Source: Lachnospiraceae bacterium (lineage in GTDB: Bacteria; Bacillota; Clostridia; Lachnospirales; Lachnospiraceae). Taken from it: DNA of 64,000 nt. The position numbers and the translations under genes were made by a program. Location: positions 1 through 64,000 of the forward strand of contig JAFWOE010000037.1 in NCBI GenBank assembly GCA_017509985.1, in the 5' to 3' direction. Shown here in pieces: positions 7,910 to 16,896 of the stretch. The notes under the pieces were generated by a model. It ran no database searches. It was not told the origin of the DNA and saw only the letters and a program-made list of their open reading frames with translations. Each line of letters begins with the position of its first letter. Positions within the stretch are counted from its first letter, which is position 1.

Positions 7910-9145
7910 TCAGCCCTTCTGCGATCTTCTTTCCACGGCATTTTTATAGGTATAGGCCTCCGCCAGCTCTCTGAGATCATCCAGCGAAGCATCCGGAGTG
8001 AACTCCAGTATGACGTTCCGAAGATCATCATAGTTATACGCATTGATCTCGATACTGTTCGCCAGAACGTATTTTTCGTCAAAATCTTCTTCTCCGTCGG
8101 AGATCCAGAAGCCCTGTGTGATATGAAATGCCTTGCCGTTCTGTCTCATTTCTTCGGCATGACCGGTTATTGCATTATACATCGCCGCAAAAGACGGGCC
8201 GATGATCGAACTGTATTTTCCCACAAGATAATCCAGCCTGCCGGATGCAAAAAGCTGAAGATTGCTTTCGCTGTAGCAGTCTACCGTGGCCAGTACGGAG
8301 CCCTTTATTTCCTCCAGAATATGGGATGCAGGCAGCACGGCCATAACGATCCCGTAAGGATGGGCAGCATATTCTTCCCTGGCCATCTCCAGATAGGAGT
8401 CGATTGTATGATATCCGGGACATACGCAGATCTTCAGGTCACCGTCTTCGATCTGCACCGGCTCCGAAGACACTGCAATCTCCTCCGTAGTCCGGTCCAA
8501 AGAGAACCCGTATGCATTTTTAAGCGTGTCCAGGATCCCCATTGTACGCTGCTTATGCATTTCATTTCCGAGACATCCGCCGCCGCTTAATATGAAATAC
8601 TCGGTGTCCTGCGGATGTTTCTCCAGAAAATGACTGGCAATATCACTGCCGGCCTTGTACTCGATAAAATCACCCGGGCCGATCACCCCCAGGAAGGACG
8701 AACTGTCTTCAACAGCCGCAAATGCCTCATTGGAAACGGTACCGGAAGCAGCGATATAATAGATGCCGTACTGTTCGCAAAGAGCCACTTCTCCCGGTAG
8801 GTCATAGACCACGAAAGACATTACGCCTTCCGCCCCGTATTCTGCAGCTTCCTTTATGAACTTTGCAGAATCTTCAGCGGATCGGCTGCTGTCCGAATAA
8901 ATAAATTCCACATTGAAAGCGACTCCCAGATAATCCACAAGATATTTGCGGAAGGACAGGACTTCGTCATCTGTCCGGTCATAAACCAGGACCGCGATCT
9001 TATGTGTTTCATTATCGGAAACCGTTTCTTCCGTCTTTTGATCAACTGCAGAAGAACTGCTGCTTCCCTGTCCGGATGAACAGGATACCAGTCCCAGCGC
9101 CAGGATCATAATCAGAACGAATACTGACAATCTCTTCATTCCCAT
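7910..9145 (-). CDS. Type-1 periplasmic-binding-protein-like lipoprotein
   Basis: About 411 aa from the ATG at 9143-9145 (MGMKRLSV). That start sits four bases after AAGGAG; the ATG at 9139 is the alternative. A lipoprotein signal (VFVLIMILALGLVSC) gives a Cys anchor, then a Ser-rich linker. The mature part (HKIAVLVYDRTDDE, VMSFVVYDLPGE, GIYYIAASGT, FILSGGG) has the repeating beta-alpha pattern of LacI/RbsB-type sugar-binding proteins. It is the last gene of the cobalamin-riboswitch operon, ten bases after the second ATPase, giving one importer two different extracellular binding proteins. Ligand unknown. Confidence 0.75.
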   Translation of the reverse strand: MGMKRLSVFVLIMILALGLVSCSSGQGSSSSSAVDQKTEETVSDNETHKIAVLVYDRTDDEVLSFRKYLVDYLGVAFNVEFIYSDSSRSAEDSAKFIKEAAEYGAEGVMSFVVYDLPGEVALCEQYGIYYIAASGTVSNEAFAAVEDSSSFLGVIGPGDFIEYKAGSDIASHFLEKHPQDTEYFILSGGGCLGNEMHKQRTMGILDTLKNAYGFSLDRTTEEIAVSSEPVQIEDGDLKICVCPGYHTIDSYLEMAREEYAAHPYGIVMAVLPASHILEEIKGSVLATVDCYSESNLQLFASGRLDYLVGKYSSIIGPSFAAMYNAITGHAEEMRQNGKAFHITQGFWISDGEEDFDEKYVLANSIEINAYNYDDLRNVILEFTPDASLDDLRELAEAYTYKNAVERRSQKG

Positions 9146-9155
9146 CATGCTCCTT

Positions 9156-10115
9156 TCATTCGTACAGCCAGCAGGCGACCTCATGGCCGGGTCCGATCTC
9201 TTTCAGCAGCGGACGTTCCTGTCTGCATTTTTCCATGCAATGATCGCATCGGTTGGAAAAAGGACAGCCCGGCGGCATATCCAGCGGAGAAGGGATCTCG
9301 CTTTCAATGCTTTCGATCTTTTTGGTAAAGTCCATCTTAATATCAAAAACCGATGCCAGCAGCGCCTGAGAATACGGATGTCTGCACTGTTCGCCGATAT
9401 CCTCCCCGGGCATGACTTCAACGATATTCCCGAGATACATAACAGCCACCTGATGTGCAAAGGACTGGATCAGTCCGAGATCATGGCAGATAAATCCGAT
9501 GGTGATGCCTTTTTCCCTCTGCAGCTTCGTGATCAGCTCGATGATCGTCTTCTGGACGGAAACGTCAAGCGCGCTCGTCGCTTCATCCATAACGATGATC
9601 TCCGGCTCCAGGGCAAGCGCTCTGGCAATGCCGACTCTCTGCCGCTGCCCGCCGGACATGTTATGCATGAAACGGTCTTCAAACTCACCGGGCAGCTCGA
9701 CCATTTCCAGAAGTTCGCGTGCCTTTGCGCTCTTCTCGGATTTTTTGATCCGGCCGAAGTTCAGCAGCGGCTCGCAGATCACATCACGTATCTTCATCTT
9801 CGGGTTAAAGCTGGTCGCCGGGTCCTGAAAGACCATCTGGATGTTCTGCCTGTTCTGGCGCAGTTTCTCTCCCTTTAACTTGGTAATATCCACGCCTCTG
9901 TACAGGATCTCGCCTTCGTTCGGCTTATCCAGCGAAACCAGGAAACGCATAAAGGTGGATTTTCCGCAGCCGGATTCTCCGACCAGTCCCAGCGTTTTAC
10001 CCTTATAAAACTTCAGGTTCACATCGTTGCACGCGGTAAGCTCCCGTCCTTTTGAGGCAGGAAATCTTCTGGTGATATGTCTTGCGTCCAGAATCACGTC
10101 TTTTTCATCAAACAT
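9156..10115 (-). CDS. Peptide/nickel-type ABC transporter ATPase (DppF/NikE-like)
   Basis: 319 aa. Powers import by the membrane complex encoded upstream. Walker A GESGCGKS (about residues 45-52), ABC signature MSGGQRQRVGIARAL and Walker B IIVMDEATSALD are intact. The C-terminus carries the oligopeptide-transporter extension with the Cys cluster CPFSNRCDHCMEKC, which in related ATPases binds a [4Fe-4S] cluster. The start overlaps the stop of the partner ATPase by eight bases. Regulated with the operon by the upstream cobalamin riboswitch. Confidence 0.93.
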   Translation of the reverse strand: MFDEKDVILDARHITRRFPASKGRELTACNDVNLKFYKGKTLGLVGESGCGKSTFMRFLVSLDKPNEGEILYRGVDITKLKGEKLRQNRQNIQMVFQDPATSFNPKMKIRDVICEPLLNFGRIKKSEKSAKARELLEMVELPGEFEDRFMHNMSGGQRQRVGIARALALEPEIIVMDEATSALDVSVQKTIIELITKLQREKGITIGFICHDLGLIQSFAHQVAVMYLGNIVEVMPGEDIGEQCRHPYSQALLASVFDIKMDFTKKIESIESEIPSPLDMPPGCPFSNRCDHCMEKCRQERPLLKEIGPGHEVACWLYE

Positions 10116-10896
10116 ATCTCGTACCTCCTATCGACGGAACCGCTTCCAGCAGTTTATGTGTGTATGCATTTTCTGAATGATACAGAATATGATCCCTGTC
10201 GCCCTGGTCCTCGATCACACCGTTTCTCATCACGATGATATGATCGGACATATAGGCTGCGACTCCCAGGTTGTGTGTGACCAGAATAATGGCGGTACCG
10301 TAGTTTTCCTTCAGTTCCATCATCTGGCGCACGATCTGCGCCTGGGTCGTAACGTCCAGCGCCGATGTCGGCTCATCCGCAAGGAGCAGCTTCGGCTGAT
10401 AGGTCATCCCCATTGCGATACCGACTCTCTGGCGCATGCCGCCGGAAAGCTGGAACGGATAGCTCTGCATCACGTTGTCTCCGGAAGGAAGACGCATCCG
10501 TTCGAGCATCATGATGCCCTTCTTTACCGCTTCCTTTTTGGAAATGTTCTCATGTGTACGGATATACTCCGTATAAGCCGCCCCTACCTTTTTCGTCGGA
10601 TTCATCATGGCGCCGGAATCCTGAAAGATCATGGACATTTCTGTTCCCCTGATTTTTCTCCATTCCTTTTTGCTGTAATTCAGAAGATGATCCCCTGCAA
10701 AAATGATATCGCCTTCCGTCACTTTCCCGGCGCCGGGAAGAAGCCCGAAAATCGCGCGGATGACCGTGGTCTTGCCGCTTCCCGATTCACCGACGAGGGA
10801 ACAGATCTTCCCTTCTTCCAGCGACATGGAAAAATTCTTCACCGTCGGACGGGTCCCATAGGAGATCGTAATATCATTTACTTCAAGCATAGCCAT
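10108..10896 (-). CDS. Peptide/nickel-type ABC transporter ATPase (DppD/NikD-like)
   Basis: 262 aa. Walker A GESGSGKT, signature LSGGMRQRVGIAMG and Walker B LLLADEPTSALD are complete. It is shorter than the 320-330 aa DppD/OppD and lacks the Cys-containing C-terminal extension present in its partner, so it is closer in size to NikD than to peptide ATPases. That asymmetry is seen in nickel-type importers, but is not proof of substrate. Good RBS (AAAGGAGAGAG) and 16 bases after the permease stop. Confidence 0.92.
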   Translation of the reverse strand: MAMLEVNDITISYGTRPTVKNFSMSLEEGKICSLVGESGSGKTTVIRAIFGLLPGAGKVTEGDIIFAGDHLLNYSKKEWRKIRGTEMSMIFQDSGAMMNPTKKVGAAYTEYIRTHENISKKEAVKKGIMMLERMRLPSGDNVMQSYPFQLSGGMRQRVGIAMGMTYQPKLLLADEPTSALDVTTQAQIVRQMMELKENYGTAIILVTHNLGVAAYMSDHIIVMRNGVIEDQGDRDHILYHSENAYTHKLLEAVPSIGGTRYV

Positions 10897-10912
10897 AATA
10901 TCTCTCTCCTTT

Positions 10913-11758
10913 CTACCCCTCGTGCCTCGGGTCCAGAATATCCCGGAGACCGTCTCCGAGCATATTGAAAATGATAACAGTGATCAGGATCGCAAGTCCC
11001 GGGAATACCATCAGCCAGGGCGCCGTCTGCATATAAGCTCTGCCTTCGGAAAGCATAAGCCCCCATTCCGGAGTCGGCGAAACCGCGCCGAAGCCCAGGA
11101 AAGACAGGCCGGCCAGTTCAAGCATCAGCGAACCGATATCCGTTGCGGCCGTGATGATCAGTGTCGGCAGCGCATTCGGCAGCATGTAACGCACAAGCAT
11201 ATACCCGTGTTTGGAACCGGTAGTCACCGCGGCAGCGACATAATCCCTGTCACGAATCTTTAATACAAGCGATCTCGCCAGTCTCGCGTATTTCGGCCAG
11301 GTCACAACCGCGACCGCCAGTACGGCATTACGGATGGAAGCGCCCAGGATACCGGCAACCGCCATGGCCAGTACAAGGCCGGGGAAAGAGACCATCATAT
11401 CGGCGATACGCATGATGATCGCATCAACAATACCGCGGAAGTATCCGGACAGAACCCCCAGAAGCGTTCCGATGCCGAAGGACAGTCCCACGACCGAAAG
11501 GGCTGCTGTCAGGGAGACCCTTGAACCATAAATTACCCTGGTAAAGATGTCCCTGCCCATTTTATCCGTACCGAAAATATGTCCCGGGCCGGGCGGAAGG
11601 ATCGCATCTTTAAGACTGCCTGCTGCAGGATCGATCCCTCTCGTAACGACCGGAGCGAAAATCGCCGTCAGGATGAGCAGGATCGCAAGGATGCAGAAGA
11701 CACAGAAAGTTTTGTTTGCTGCAAAAAAGCTTTTCTTTTTCATTTCCATATCCGTCAC
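10913..11758 (-). CDS. ABC transporter permease (DppC/NikC-like)
   Basis: 281 aa, about six membrane segments. The N-terminal helix is followed by the family loop DAILPPGPGHIFGTDKMGRDIFTRVIYGSR, and the ATPase-docking EAA loop is seen at AAVTTGSKHGYMLVRYMLPNALP. It pairs with the other permease, whose stop overlaps this start by four bases (ATGA type). Part of the cobalamin-controlled importer. Confidence 0.93.
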   Translation of the reverse strand: MTDMEMKKKSFFAANKTFCVFCILAILLILTAIFAPVVTRGIDPAAGSLKDAILPPGPGHIFGTDKMGRDIFTRVIYGSRVSLTAALSVVGLSFGIGTLLGVLSGYFRGIVDAIIMRIADMMVSFPGLVLAMAVAGILGASIRNAVLAVAVVTWPKYARLARSLVLKIRDRDYVAAAVTTGSKHGYMLVRYMLPNALPTLIITAATDIGSLMLELAGLSFLGFGAVSPTPEWGLMLSEGRAYMQTAPWLMVFPGLAILITVIIFNMLGDGLRDILDPRHEG

Positions 11759-12693
11759 CTCGCCAGTCTCATTCTCGGATCAACAAAATTGTAGGAAATA
11801 TCTACGATCAGATTGATCACCATGTAAATGAGCGCTACCCACAGCACATATCCCTGGATCAGGTTATAATCGTTGGACGTGATCGCCGCTACTGCCAGGT
11901 TTCCGAGGCCGGGATAGGAAAAGATTACTTCAACAACCGCTGTACCGCCCAGCAGTGATCCGACGGAAAGTCCGAGCATCGTGATGAGCGGAAGCAGGGA
12001 ATTATTAAAAACATTTCTCCAGAGGATCTTCCGTTCCTGAACGCCTCTTGCGCGGGCCCCGATCACATAGTCCTGATGCAGTTCTTCCAGAACGGCTGTC
12101 CGGACCTGTCTGGTGTATTTCGCCGACATCGCGATCGCCAGCGTTACGGAAGGCAGGATCATGCTCTTGAAAGTTCCTCCTGAGCAGATAACCGGGAAGA
12201 TGCCCAGTTTTACACAGAAGACAAGCATGAGCAGGAGGCCGACCCAGAAATTCGGCATGGATACGCCGACAAAAGTAATTCCCCTTACCACATTGTCAAT
12301 CCAGGTATTTTCCTTTACAGCCGAAAGCATGCCCAGCGGCAGTGAAACGATCAGCATCAATACCATAGAAAACAGTGTAAGCTTCAGCGTCGGCCAAAGG
12401 CGGGCAAGCAGAAGCTCCACGACCGGTTTGTTCAGTGAGAAGGACATCCCAAAATCCCCGTGGAGCGCATTGCCCAGCCATCTGAAATACTGGACAAAGA
12501 ACGGATCGTTATACCCCATCGATTCCCGCAGCGCATTGACTGCCGATTCCGTCGGCATGACACCGGAGGAAGTCAGCATGATCTGCGCCGGATCACCGGG
12601 AGCAAGATAGGTGAGAAGGAACGTGAAAAAGCTGATCCCGAACAACACGATCACGATCTGAATGATCCTCATTATGATTTTTTTCTTAGTCAA
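11755..12693 (-). CDS. ABC transporter permease (DppB/NikB-like)
   Basis: About 312 aa from a TTG start at 12691-12693 (LTKKKIIMRIIQI), chosen because GGGGGGAAAGG stands eight bases upstream; the longer open frame runs back into intergenic hairpins and would add a non-membrane tail. Six membrane segments; typical LAPGDPAQIM and RQVRTAVLEELHQDYVIGARARG (EAA loop) motifs. Membrane partner of the downstream permease. Confidence 0.9.
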   Translation of the reverse strand: MTKKKIIMRIIQIVIVLFGISFFTFLLTYLAPGDPAQIMLTSSGVMPTESAVNALRESMGYNDPFFVQYFRWLGNALHGDFGMSFSLNKPVVELLLARLWPTLKLTLFSMVLMLIVSLPLGMLSAVKENTWIDNVVRGITFVGVSMPNFWVGLLLMLVFCVKLGIFPVICSGGTFKSMILPSVTLAIAMSAKYTRQVRTAVLEELHQDYVIGARARGVQERKILWRNVFNNSLLPLITMLGLSVGSLLGGTAVVEVIFSYPGLGNLAVAAITSNDYNLIQGYVLWVALIYMVINLIVDISYNFVDPRMRLAR

Positions 12694-12745
12694 GAGCCTT
12701 TCCCCCCACTTTTTGAATGGATAATCATAATTGTTAAAAGGCAAA

Positions 12746-12837
12746 CACTCCCTCCCCGCATATTTTCGGGAGAGGGTGTGAATGATCATAAACGTATATC
12801 AGGGCAGGCCTGCTTTTATCCTCTCGCAGGCCTGCCC
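12746..12837. other. Two intercistronic hairpins between binding protein and permease
   Basis: A perfect 12-bp stem (GGGCAGGCCTGC at 12802-12813 with GCAGGCCTGCCC at 12826-12837) lies just after the binding-protein stop, and a second imperfect stem is at 12746-12779. Neither has a T-tract. In known binding-protein operons such stem-loops protect the 5' message and set a high binding-protein to permease ratio; this role is inferred here. Confidence 0.6.
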
Positions 12838-12854
12838 TAATGTGAGGGCGGCAA

Positions 12855-14501
12855 TTAAGCCGGAACTATTTCTGTTGAGATCCAGTAATAGTCTGCCGTA
12901 TGAATGTGTGCGTAACCGACATTCTTTGAATAGATCATCGAGCTGTTGTAATACCCGTCAACCAGGCATACCGCATCGTCGATGAGGATCTGCTGCATCT
13001 GCTGCAGGAGCTCCGCTCTCTTTGCGGTATCAAACTCCGTGAGAAGTTCTTCGTAAAGGGCATCGTACTTGTCGCTCTTGTATCCGCAGTAGTTGGCTTC
13101 GGCCTTGCTGTACCAGTTTGCCATATACTCGGTCGGATCGCCGTTGCCCACGGTGGTCCAGTTGTTGTTGTTCAGATCATACTCGAAAGCAACCAGTTTG
13201 CTCCACTGGTCATCGGAGCTGCCGTAATCTGCCGTTACGCCGATGCCGATCTCGCCCAGATATAGTGCGAATGCATCAGAGAAGTCGTTCAGAAGACGAT
13301 TCTCATAGGAGACAAATTTAAGGTTGATATTCTGTCCGTCAAGCTCACGGATGCCGTCGCCGTCATTATCAATGATGCCGGCGTCATCAAGCAGTTTATT
13401 AGCTGCATCGGGATCGTACGGATAAGGATTGTTCAGGTTTTCATAACCGTAGGACAGGGTGGACGGAAGTACGGAATATCCCGCTGTATAAAGGCCGCCG
13501 ATCGTATTGGAGGCGCAGATGGTTTCATGGTCCACAGCCATCTGGATCGCCTGGCGGAGGGTATCATTTCCGAGGACTCCGTTGAAGTTCATCCATGCGA
13601 AACCGCAGCGGACACCGGAAGCAATATCAACGGTGAAGTTTTCGTCCGCCTGAAGGGTCTGGATATCGGAAACATTGGTAATGTTCTCAACAAGGTCGAC
13701 CTGGCCGCTCTGAAGAGCCATGGCCTTTGCGGAAGCGTCGCCCATGAACATAATGTTAACGGTATCATAGGGAACTTTCTCATAATAATTGGGATTGGCG
13801 ACCATGGTGTAGCCGACCTGGTCCTCAAAGGAATCGACCATGTAGGGGCCGGTGCCGATTACGTGGTTGTTCCATTCGGTCGTAGCTTCAACATCAACGA
13901 TGCAGCATACCGGATAAGAAAGGTTGCCGAGGAAGTTGGCGTTTGCCTGAGGAAGTTCAAAGGTAACGGTGTTCGCTTCGTCATCCGCCGTGACAACCGT
14001 CTCGTAAGGAACGTATTTTTCCGGAGTTGCGGAAGTGTCTTCCCTCTGTCCCTCAACGACCATCCTGTCAAATACGGCCTTGACTGCGGAAGCGGTCACG
14101 TCGTCGCCATTTGAGAATTTAACGCCGTCTCTCAAGGTGATGACCCAGGTCTTATAGTCTTCCGTATCGGCAGACTCTGCAAGCCAGGGTTCGGTCTCCA
14201 TATTGTCATTGAATTTGAACAGTGCTTCACCGACGCCGAAACGCATGCAGTTCCAGGCGGTATTTGTCTGAAGAGTAGGATCGATCAGACCGTCGCTGTA
14301 CATCTGGCAGCCGAAGTTCAGAACTTTTCCGCCTTCGGAAGCAGCCGGAGCTGTTGATGCAGCAGAAGCTGCAGAAGTGGCAGAAGCAGTTGATGCGGCA
14401 GAAGCTGTCGATGCGGCACTGCTTCCGGATCCGCCGCATGCAGCCAGTGATACTGCCAGTACTGATGCCCCAACCAATGCAAGTAGTTTTTTCAGTTTCA
14501 T
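12855..14501 (-). CDS. Extracellular substrate-binding lipoprotein, SBP_bac_5 (peptide/nickel family)
   Basis: 548 aa. Signal and lipobox MKLKKLLALVGASVLAVSLAAC, then a low-complexity Ser/Ala linker about 45 residues long, then a cluster-C binding fold (GVGEALFKFND, ITLRDGVKFSNGDDVTASAVKAVFDRM, FNGVLGNDTLRQAIQMAVDHE). It captures the substrate outside the cell for the importer encoded downstream. Family members bind peptides, nickel chelates, opines or heme, so fold alone does not name the ligand. The cobalamin riboswitch in its leader points to cobalt, a corrinoid or a precursor. Confidence 0.92.
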   Translation of the reverse strand: MKLKKLLALVGASVLAVSLAACGGSGSSAASTASAASTASATSAASAASTAPAASEGGKVLNFGCQMYSDGLIDPTLQTNTAWNCMRFGVGEALFKFNDNMETEPWLAESADTEDYKTWVITLRDGVKFSNGDDVTASAVKAVFDRMVVEGQREDTSATPEKYVPYETVVTADDEANTVTFELPQANANFLGNLSYPVCCIVDVEATTEWNNHVIGTGPYMVDSFEDQVGYTMVANPNYYEKVPYDTVNIMFMGDASAKAMALQSGQVDLVENITNVSDIQTLQADENFTVDIASGVRCGFAWMNFNGVLGNDTLRQAIQMAVDHETICASNTIGGLYTAGYSVLPSTLSYGYENLNNPYPYDPDAANKLLDDAGIIDNDGDGIRELDGQNINLKFVSYENRLLNDFSDAFALYLGEIGIGVTADYGSSDDQWSKLVAFEYDLNNNNWTTVGNGDPTEYMANWYSKAEANYCGYKSDKYDALYEELLTEFDTAKRAELLQQMQQILIDDAVCLVDGYYNSSMIYSKNVGYAHIHTADYYWISTEIVPA

Positions 14502-14570
14502 TTTAGTCTCCTTTTGTTCAGTCGATATTACTGTCGGCTTTTGATGATTTTCTCAAATATCAGACATAAC

Positions 14571-14600
14571 AAAAAAGATCCTGTTCACACAGGATCTTCC
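14571..14600 (-). terminator. Riboswitch-controlled intrinsic terminator
   Basis: On the minus strand, AAGATCCTGT, a four-base loop and ACAGGATCTT are followed by TTTT. It lies between the cobalamin aptamer and the start of the binding-protein gene, so it is the expression platform: with cobalamin bound the leader is expected to terminate here. Confidence 0.85.
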
Positions 14601-14701
14601 GATTAATCACAAAGAAACAACGGTAAAGTTTCAATACCCTTTACACATACATTCAAGATAATAATCTTCATATACACCGTATGAATTGTTATTAACGATA
14701 A

Positions 14702-14860
14702 TAAGCAGGTCTCCTGACTTAAGTTCAACGCAGATGACGCCTTCCCAATGTAAACCATCAGTGACATCAATGGCATCTGCTCCCTATCACAGTGACGGGA
14801 TCGTACCGGATTTGCACCGGTTTCCCTATTAATTCAACTGAAGTGAAACTTATATCGTGT
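14702..14860 (-). promoter_or_regulatory. Cobalamin riboswitch (importer operon)
   Basis: Read on the minus strand the leader has the class-defining pieces in order: GGGAA then GGTGCAAATCCGG, the core CCCGTCACTGTGA, GGGAGC, a GGAAGG segment and the 3' end AGTCAGGAGACCTGC. It is followed by a terminator and preceded by a good sigma-A promoter. Cobalamin-bound riboswitches of this class switch expression off, so the ABC importer operon downstream should be on when cobalamin is scarce. Confidence 0.93.
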
Positions 14861-14879
14861 CTGGTATTCAATTAACGTA

Positions 14880-14908
14880 AATATAAATCATATCCGCGTT
14901 TTTGTCAA
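14880..14908 (-). promoter_or_regulatory. Sigma-A promoter of the importer operon
   Basis: Minus strand TTGACA (14903-14908), 17 bases, TATATT (14880-14885), about 20 bases upstream of the riboswitch aptamer. Confidence 0.75.
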
Positions 14909-15010
14909 ATATAGTTACTGTATGCAAACATCTTGCAACTGTCCATATGCAGACTATATGATGCTTATCTCGCTTTATACAGGCAGCTCCTCCGCCATTC
15001 CCGATCCCTG

Positions 15011-15907
15011 TTAATCCGGGTTTACATGCACCATCACATGTTTGATCTCCGGGAAGCTCCGCTCCAGCTCCTTATGAACTGTCTCGGCTATACTGTGTCC
15101 TTTTTCCAGAGAAAAATGCTTATGGACGGAGATCTCCGTATCCACATAGATTTTATTTCCGAACTGCCTCGTCTGCAGAACGTCGATATGCATAACGCCT
15201 TCCTGCGAAAGGATACAGGAGCGGATCTTTTCCGTCGTTTCCTTATCACAGGATTTATCCACCATCTGATCAATCGCCTCGCGAAAGATGTCAATGGCTG
15301 CTTTCAGGATCATAACACAGATCACGATGCTCGCAGCCGGTTCCAGAACAGCAGCGCCCAGCATGGCTCCGCCGATACCGATCAGTGCGCCGACAGAGGA
15401 TAACGCGTCGCTCAGGTGATGCCAGGCTTCCGCCTTCAGTGCTGTGGACCGAATCGCATCTGCATAATGCCTGGTATAGATGAACATCAGACCTTTTGAC
15501 GCAATAGAAACAACGGCTGCGATGAGTGCAAGCACTCCCGGCGCCTCGTTTTCCATATATCTTCCGGAAATAATACTGTTCAGGGCGGAAAGCCCGATAT
15601 TTCCTCCGACGACAAAAAGGATCGCCGCCAGGATGACAGCCGCAACACATTCAAAACGCTCATGGCCGTAAGGATGGGAGCTGTCCGCGTTTTTCTGCGC
15701 AAGCTTCACACCCACGATCACGATCAGGCTGCTGACGACATCGGAAGCGGAATGGACCGCGTCACTGACCATAGCCGTGGAATGTGCTGCGAATCCTGCG
15801 AAAAATTTAAAAGCGGTCAGAAGGATGTTCCCGATAATACTTACCAGTGAAACTCTGACTGCCACGTCCTGTTCTGTTTTCTTTGTGATCTGTTTCTTTT
15901 CTTTCAC
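15011..15907 (-). CDS. Cation diffusion facilitator (CDF) metal exporter
   Basis: 298 aa from a GTG start at 15905-15907, five bases after AAAAGGAG; the upstream in-frame ATG lies inside the terminator hairpin of the leader and is not usable. Six membrane segments with the two CDF metal sites SDAVHSASD and WHHLSDALS (HxxxD pairs), and a cytosolic C-terminal ferredoxin-like dimer domain ending HVMVHVNPD. CDF proteins pump Zn2+, Co2+, Ni2+, Fe2+ or Mn2+ out against protons. The NiCo-type riboswitch in its leader suggests cobalt/nickel export. Confidence 0.93.
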   Translation of the reverse strand: MKEKKQITKKTEQDVAVRVSLVSIIGNILLTAFKFFAGFAAHSTAMVSDAVHSASDVVSSLIVIVGVKLAQKNADSSHPYGHERFECVAAVILAAILFVVGGNIGLSALNSIISGRYMENEAPGVLALIAAVVSIASKGLMFIYTRHYADAIRSTALKAEAWHHLSDALSSVGALIGIGGAMLGAAVLEPAASIVICVMILKAAIDIFREAIDQMVDKSCDKETTEKIRSCILSQEGVMHIDVLQTRQFGNKIYVDTEISVHKHFSLEKGHSIAETVHKELERSFPEIKHVMVHVNPD

Positions 15908-15929
15908 AACATCTCCTTTTCCCGGGCGC

Positions 15930-16040
15930 AAAAAAACACCCATGCGGCATCTTCTTTATAATGTCCCGTGGGTGTTCCACTGTCGCGGCAGCGACCCGGC
16001 TCCAAGCTGAGATGCTTTGGCCTGTTCAGTTACTTGGCGC
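15930..16040 (-). promoter_or_regulatory. NiCo (czcD-type) riboswitch with terminator
   Basis: Minus-strand leader of the CDF exporter. It contains GAACAGGCC, AGCTTGGAGCCGGGTCG, CGACAGTGGAAC and CACGGGAC in the order expected of the NiCo aptamer, a four-helix RNA that binds Co2+ or Ni2+. The 3' part ACACCCA (near 15969-15975) pairs with TGGGTGT followed by seven Ts (15930-15943), making an intrinsic terminator that the folded aptamer would prevent. Metal binding would therefore turn export on. Aptamer assignment is from memory of the consensus; the terminator is certain. Confidence 0.78.
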
Positions 16041-16136
16041 ACATTATACCGTACGATAACAATCTGTGTCAACAGGAAAGTTTTTATTCTCTCAGTGCCT
16101 GCGTCCGATATGAAGAGCCCGTAAACTGCCCTTCCC

Positions 16137-16889
16137 TTATTTTACGGCTGTGATCCGGAACATGCGGTCCGGCATATAGAATTCATCCTTTTCCCCGTAA
16201 AGCCTGTCTCCGGCTCCGGGATCCGCTGTAATTGTTTTAAAGCCGATCTCACGAAGGACTTCCGCATCCCACTCCGGGCGCGCATAAGCACTGATGGAAA
16301 GCATATGGTAGATCTGATGGCATTCCTCTTTCATTGCCTCGTCCACTCCTTTATGGATCCTGTTTTCCGTCTGGTCAAGGCAATGGAAATTCTTCGCATA
16401 TTCAGCGTCATAATTGATAAGGATCCCGCCCGGTTTCAGGATCCGGTACCATTCTGCATAGGCCTTCTCAGGATGCGGAAGCGTCCAGGTCAGATTGCGG
16501 CTGATCACGGCGTCAAAGCTTTCATCCGGAAAATCCGGATTCTCGGCGTCCATCACCATCAGTCTGGCGCTGCTGCCATGGCGTTTCAGAAGGTTGTTTC
16601 CTTCATTCACCATATCCGGGGTCAGATCGATCCCGGTCATCTGATAATCACATTCCGCCAGGACCATTTCGAAAAATCCGCAGCCGCAGCCGGCGTCCAG
16701 AATCGTAAGACCGGAATCTTTCGGCAGGACGCTTAAAAGCTCTTCTCTCCAGAGTCCGCCCTTATAACTGTGCAGCTCCTCGTGCTTGTTTTCCGAAAAG
16801 CTGTTCTTCCTTTTGGTCCAGTAATTCACGACCCTGTTCTTGATATCGTGCGGTTCATTTTCAGGCGCTATGTTTTTTATTTCACTCAT
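16137..16889 (-). CDS. Class I SAM-dependent methyltransferase
   Basis: 250 aa, cytosolic. Motif I ILDAGCGCGFFE (about 63-74), acidic motif II GIDLTPDM, then ISRNLTWTLPHPEKAYAEWYRILKPGG, typical of Methyltransf_11-type enzymes. The NLTW...HPEKAYAEW form is one I associate with methyltransferases found beside peptide/nickel ABC importers in Clostridia (memory, moderate certainty). It follows the M14-type deacylase by seven bases, so the two form an operon. Target unknown: a small molecule such as a metallophore is an attractive guess given the island. Confidence 0.88.
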   Translation of the reverse strand: MSEIKNIAPENEPHDIKNRVVNYWTKRKNSFSENKHEELHSYKGGLWREELLSVLPKDSGLTILDAGCGCGFFEMVLAECDYQMTGIDLTPDMVNEGNNLLKRHGSSARLMVMDAENPDFPDESFDAVISRNLTWTLPHPEKAYAEWYRILKPGGILINYDAEYAKNFHCLDQTENRIHKGVDEAMKEECHQIYHMLSISAYARPEWDAEVLREIGFKTITADPGAGDRLYGEKDEFYMPDRMFRITAVK

Positions 16890-16896
16890 GTATTAC

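Noticed and set aside
15011..15943. Longer CDF start at ATG 15941-15943
   Set aside because: That ATG is inside the riboswitch terminator stem; the GTG at 15907 has the RBS.
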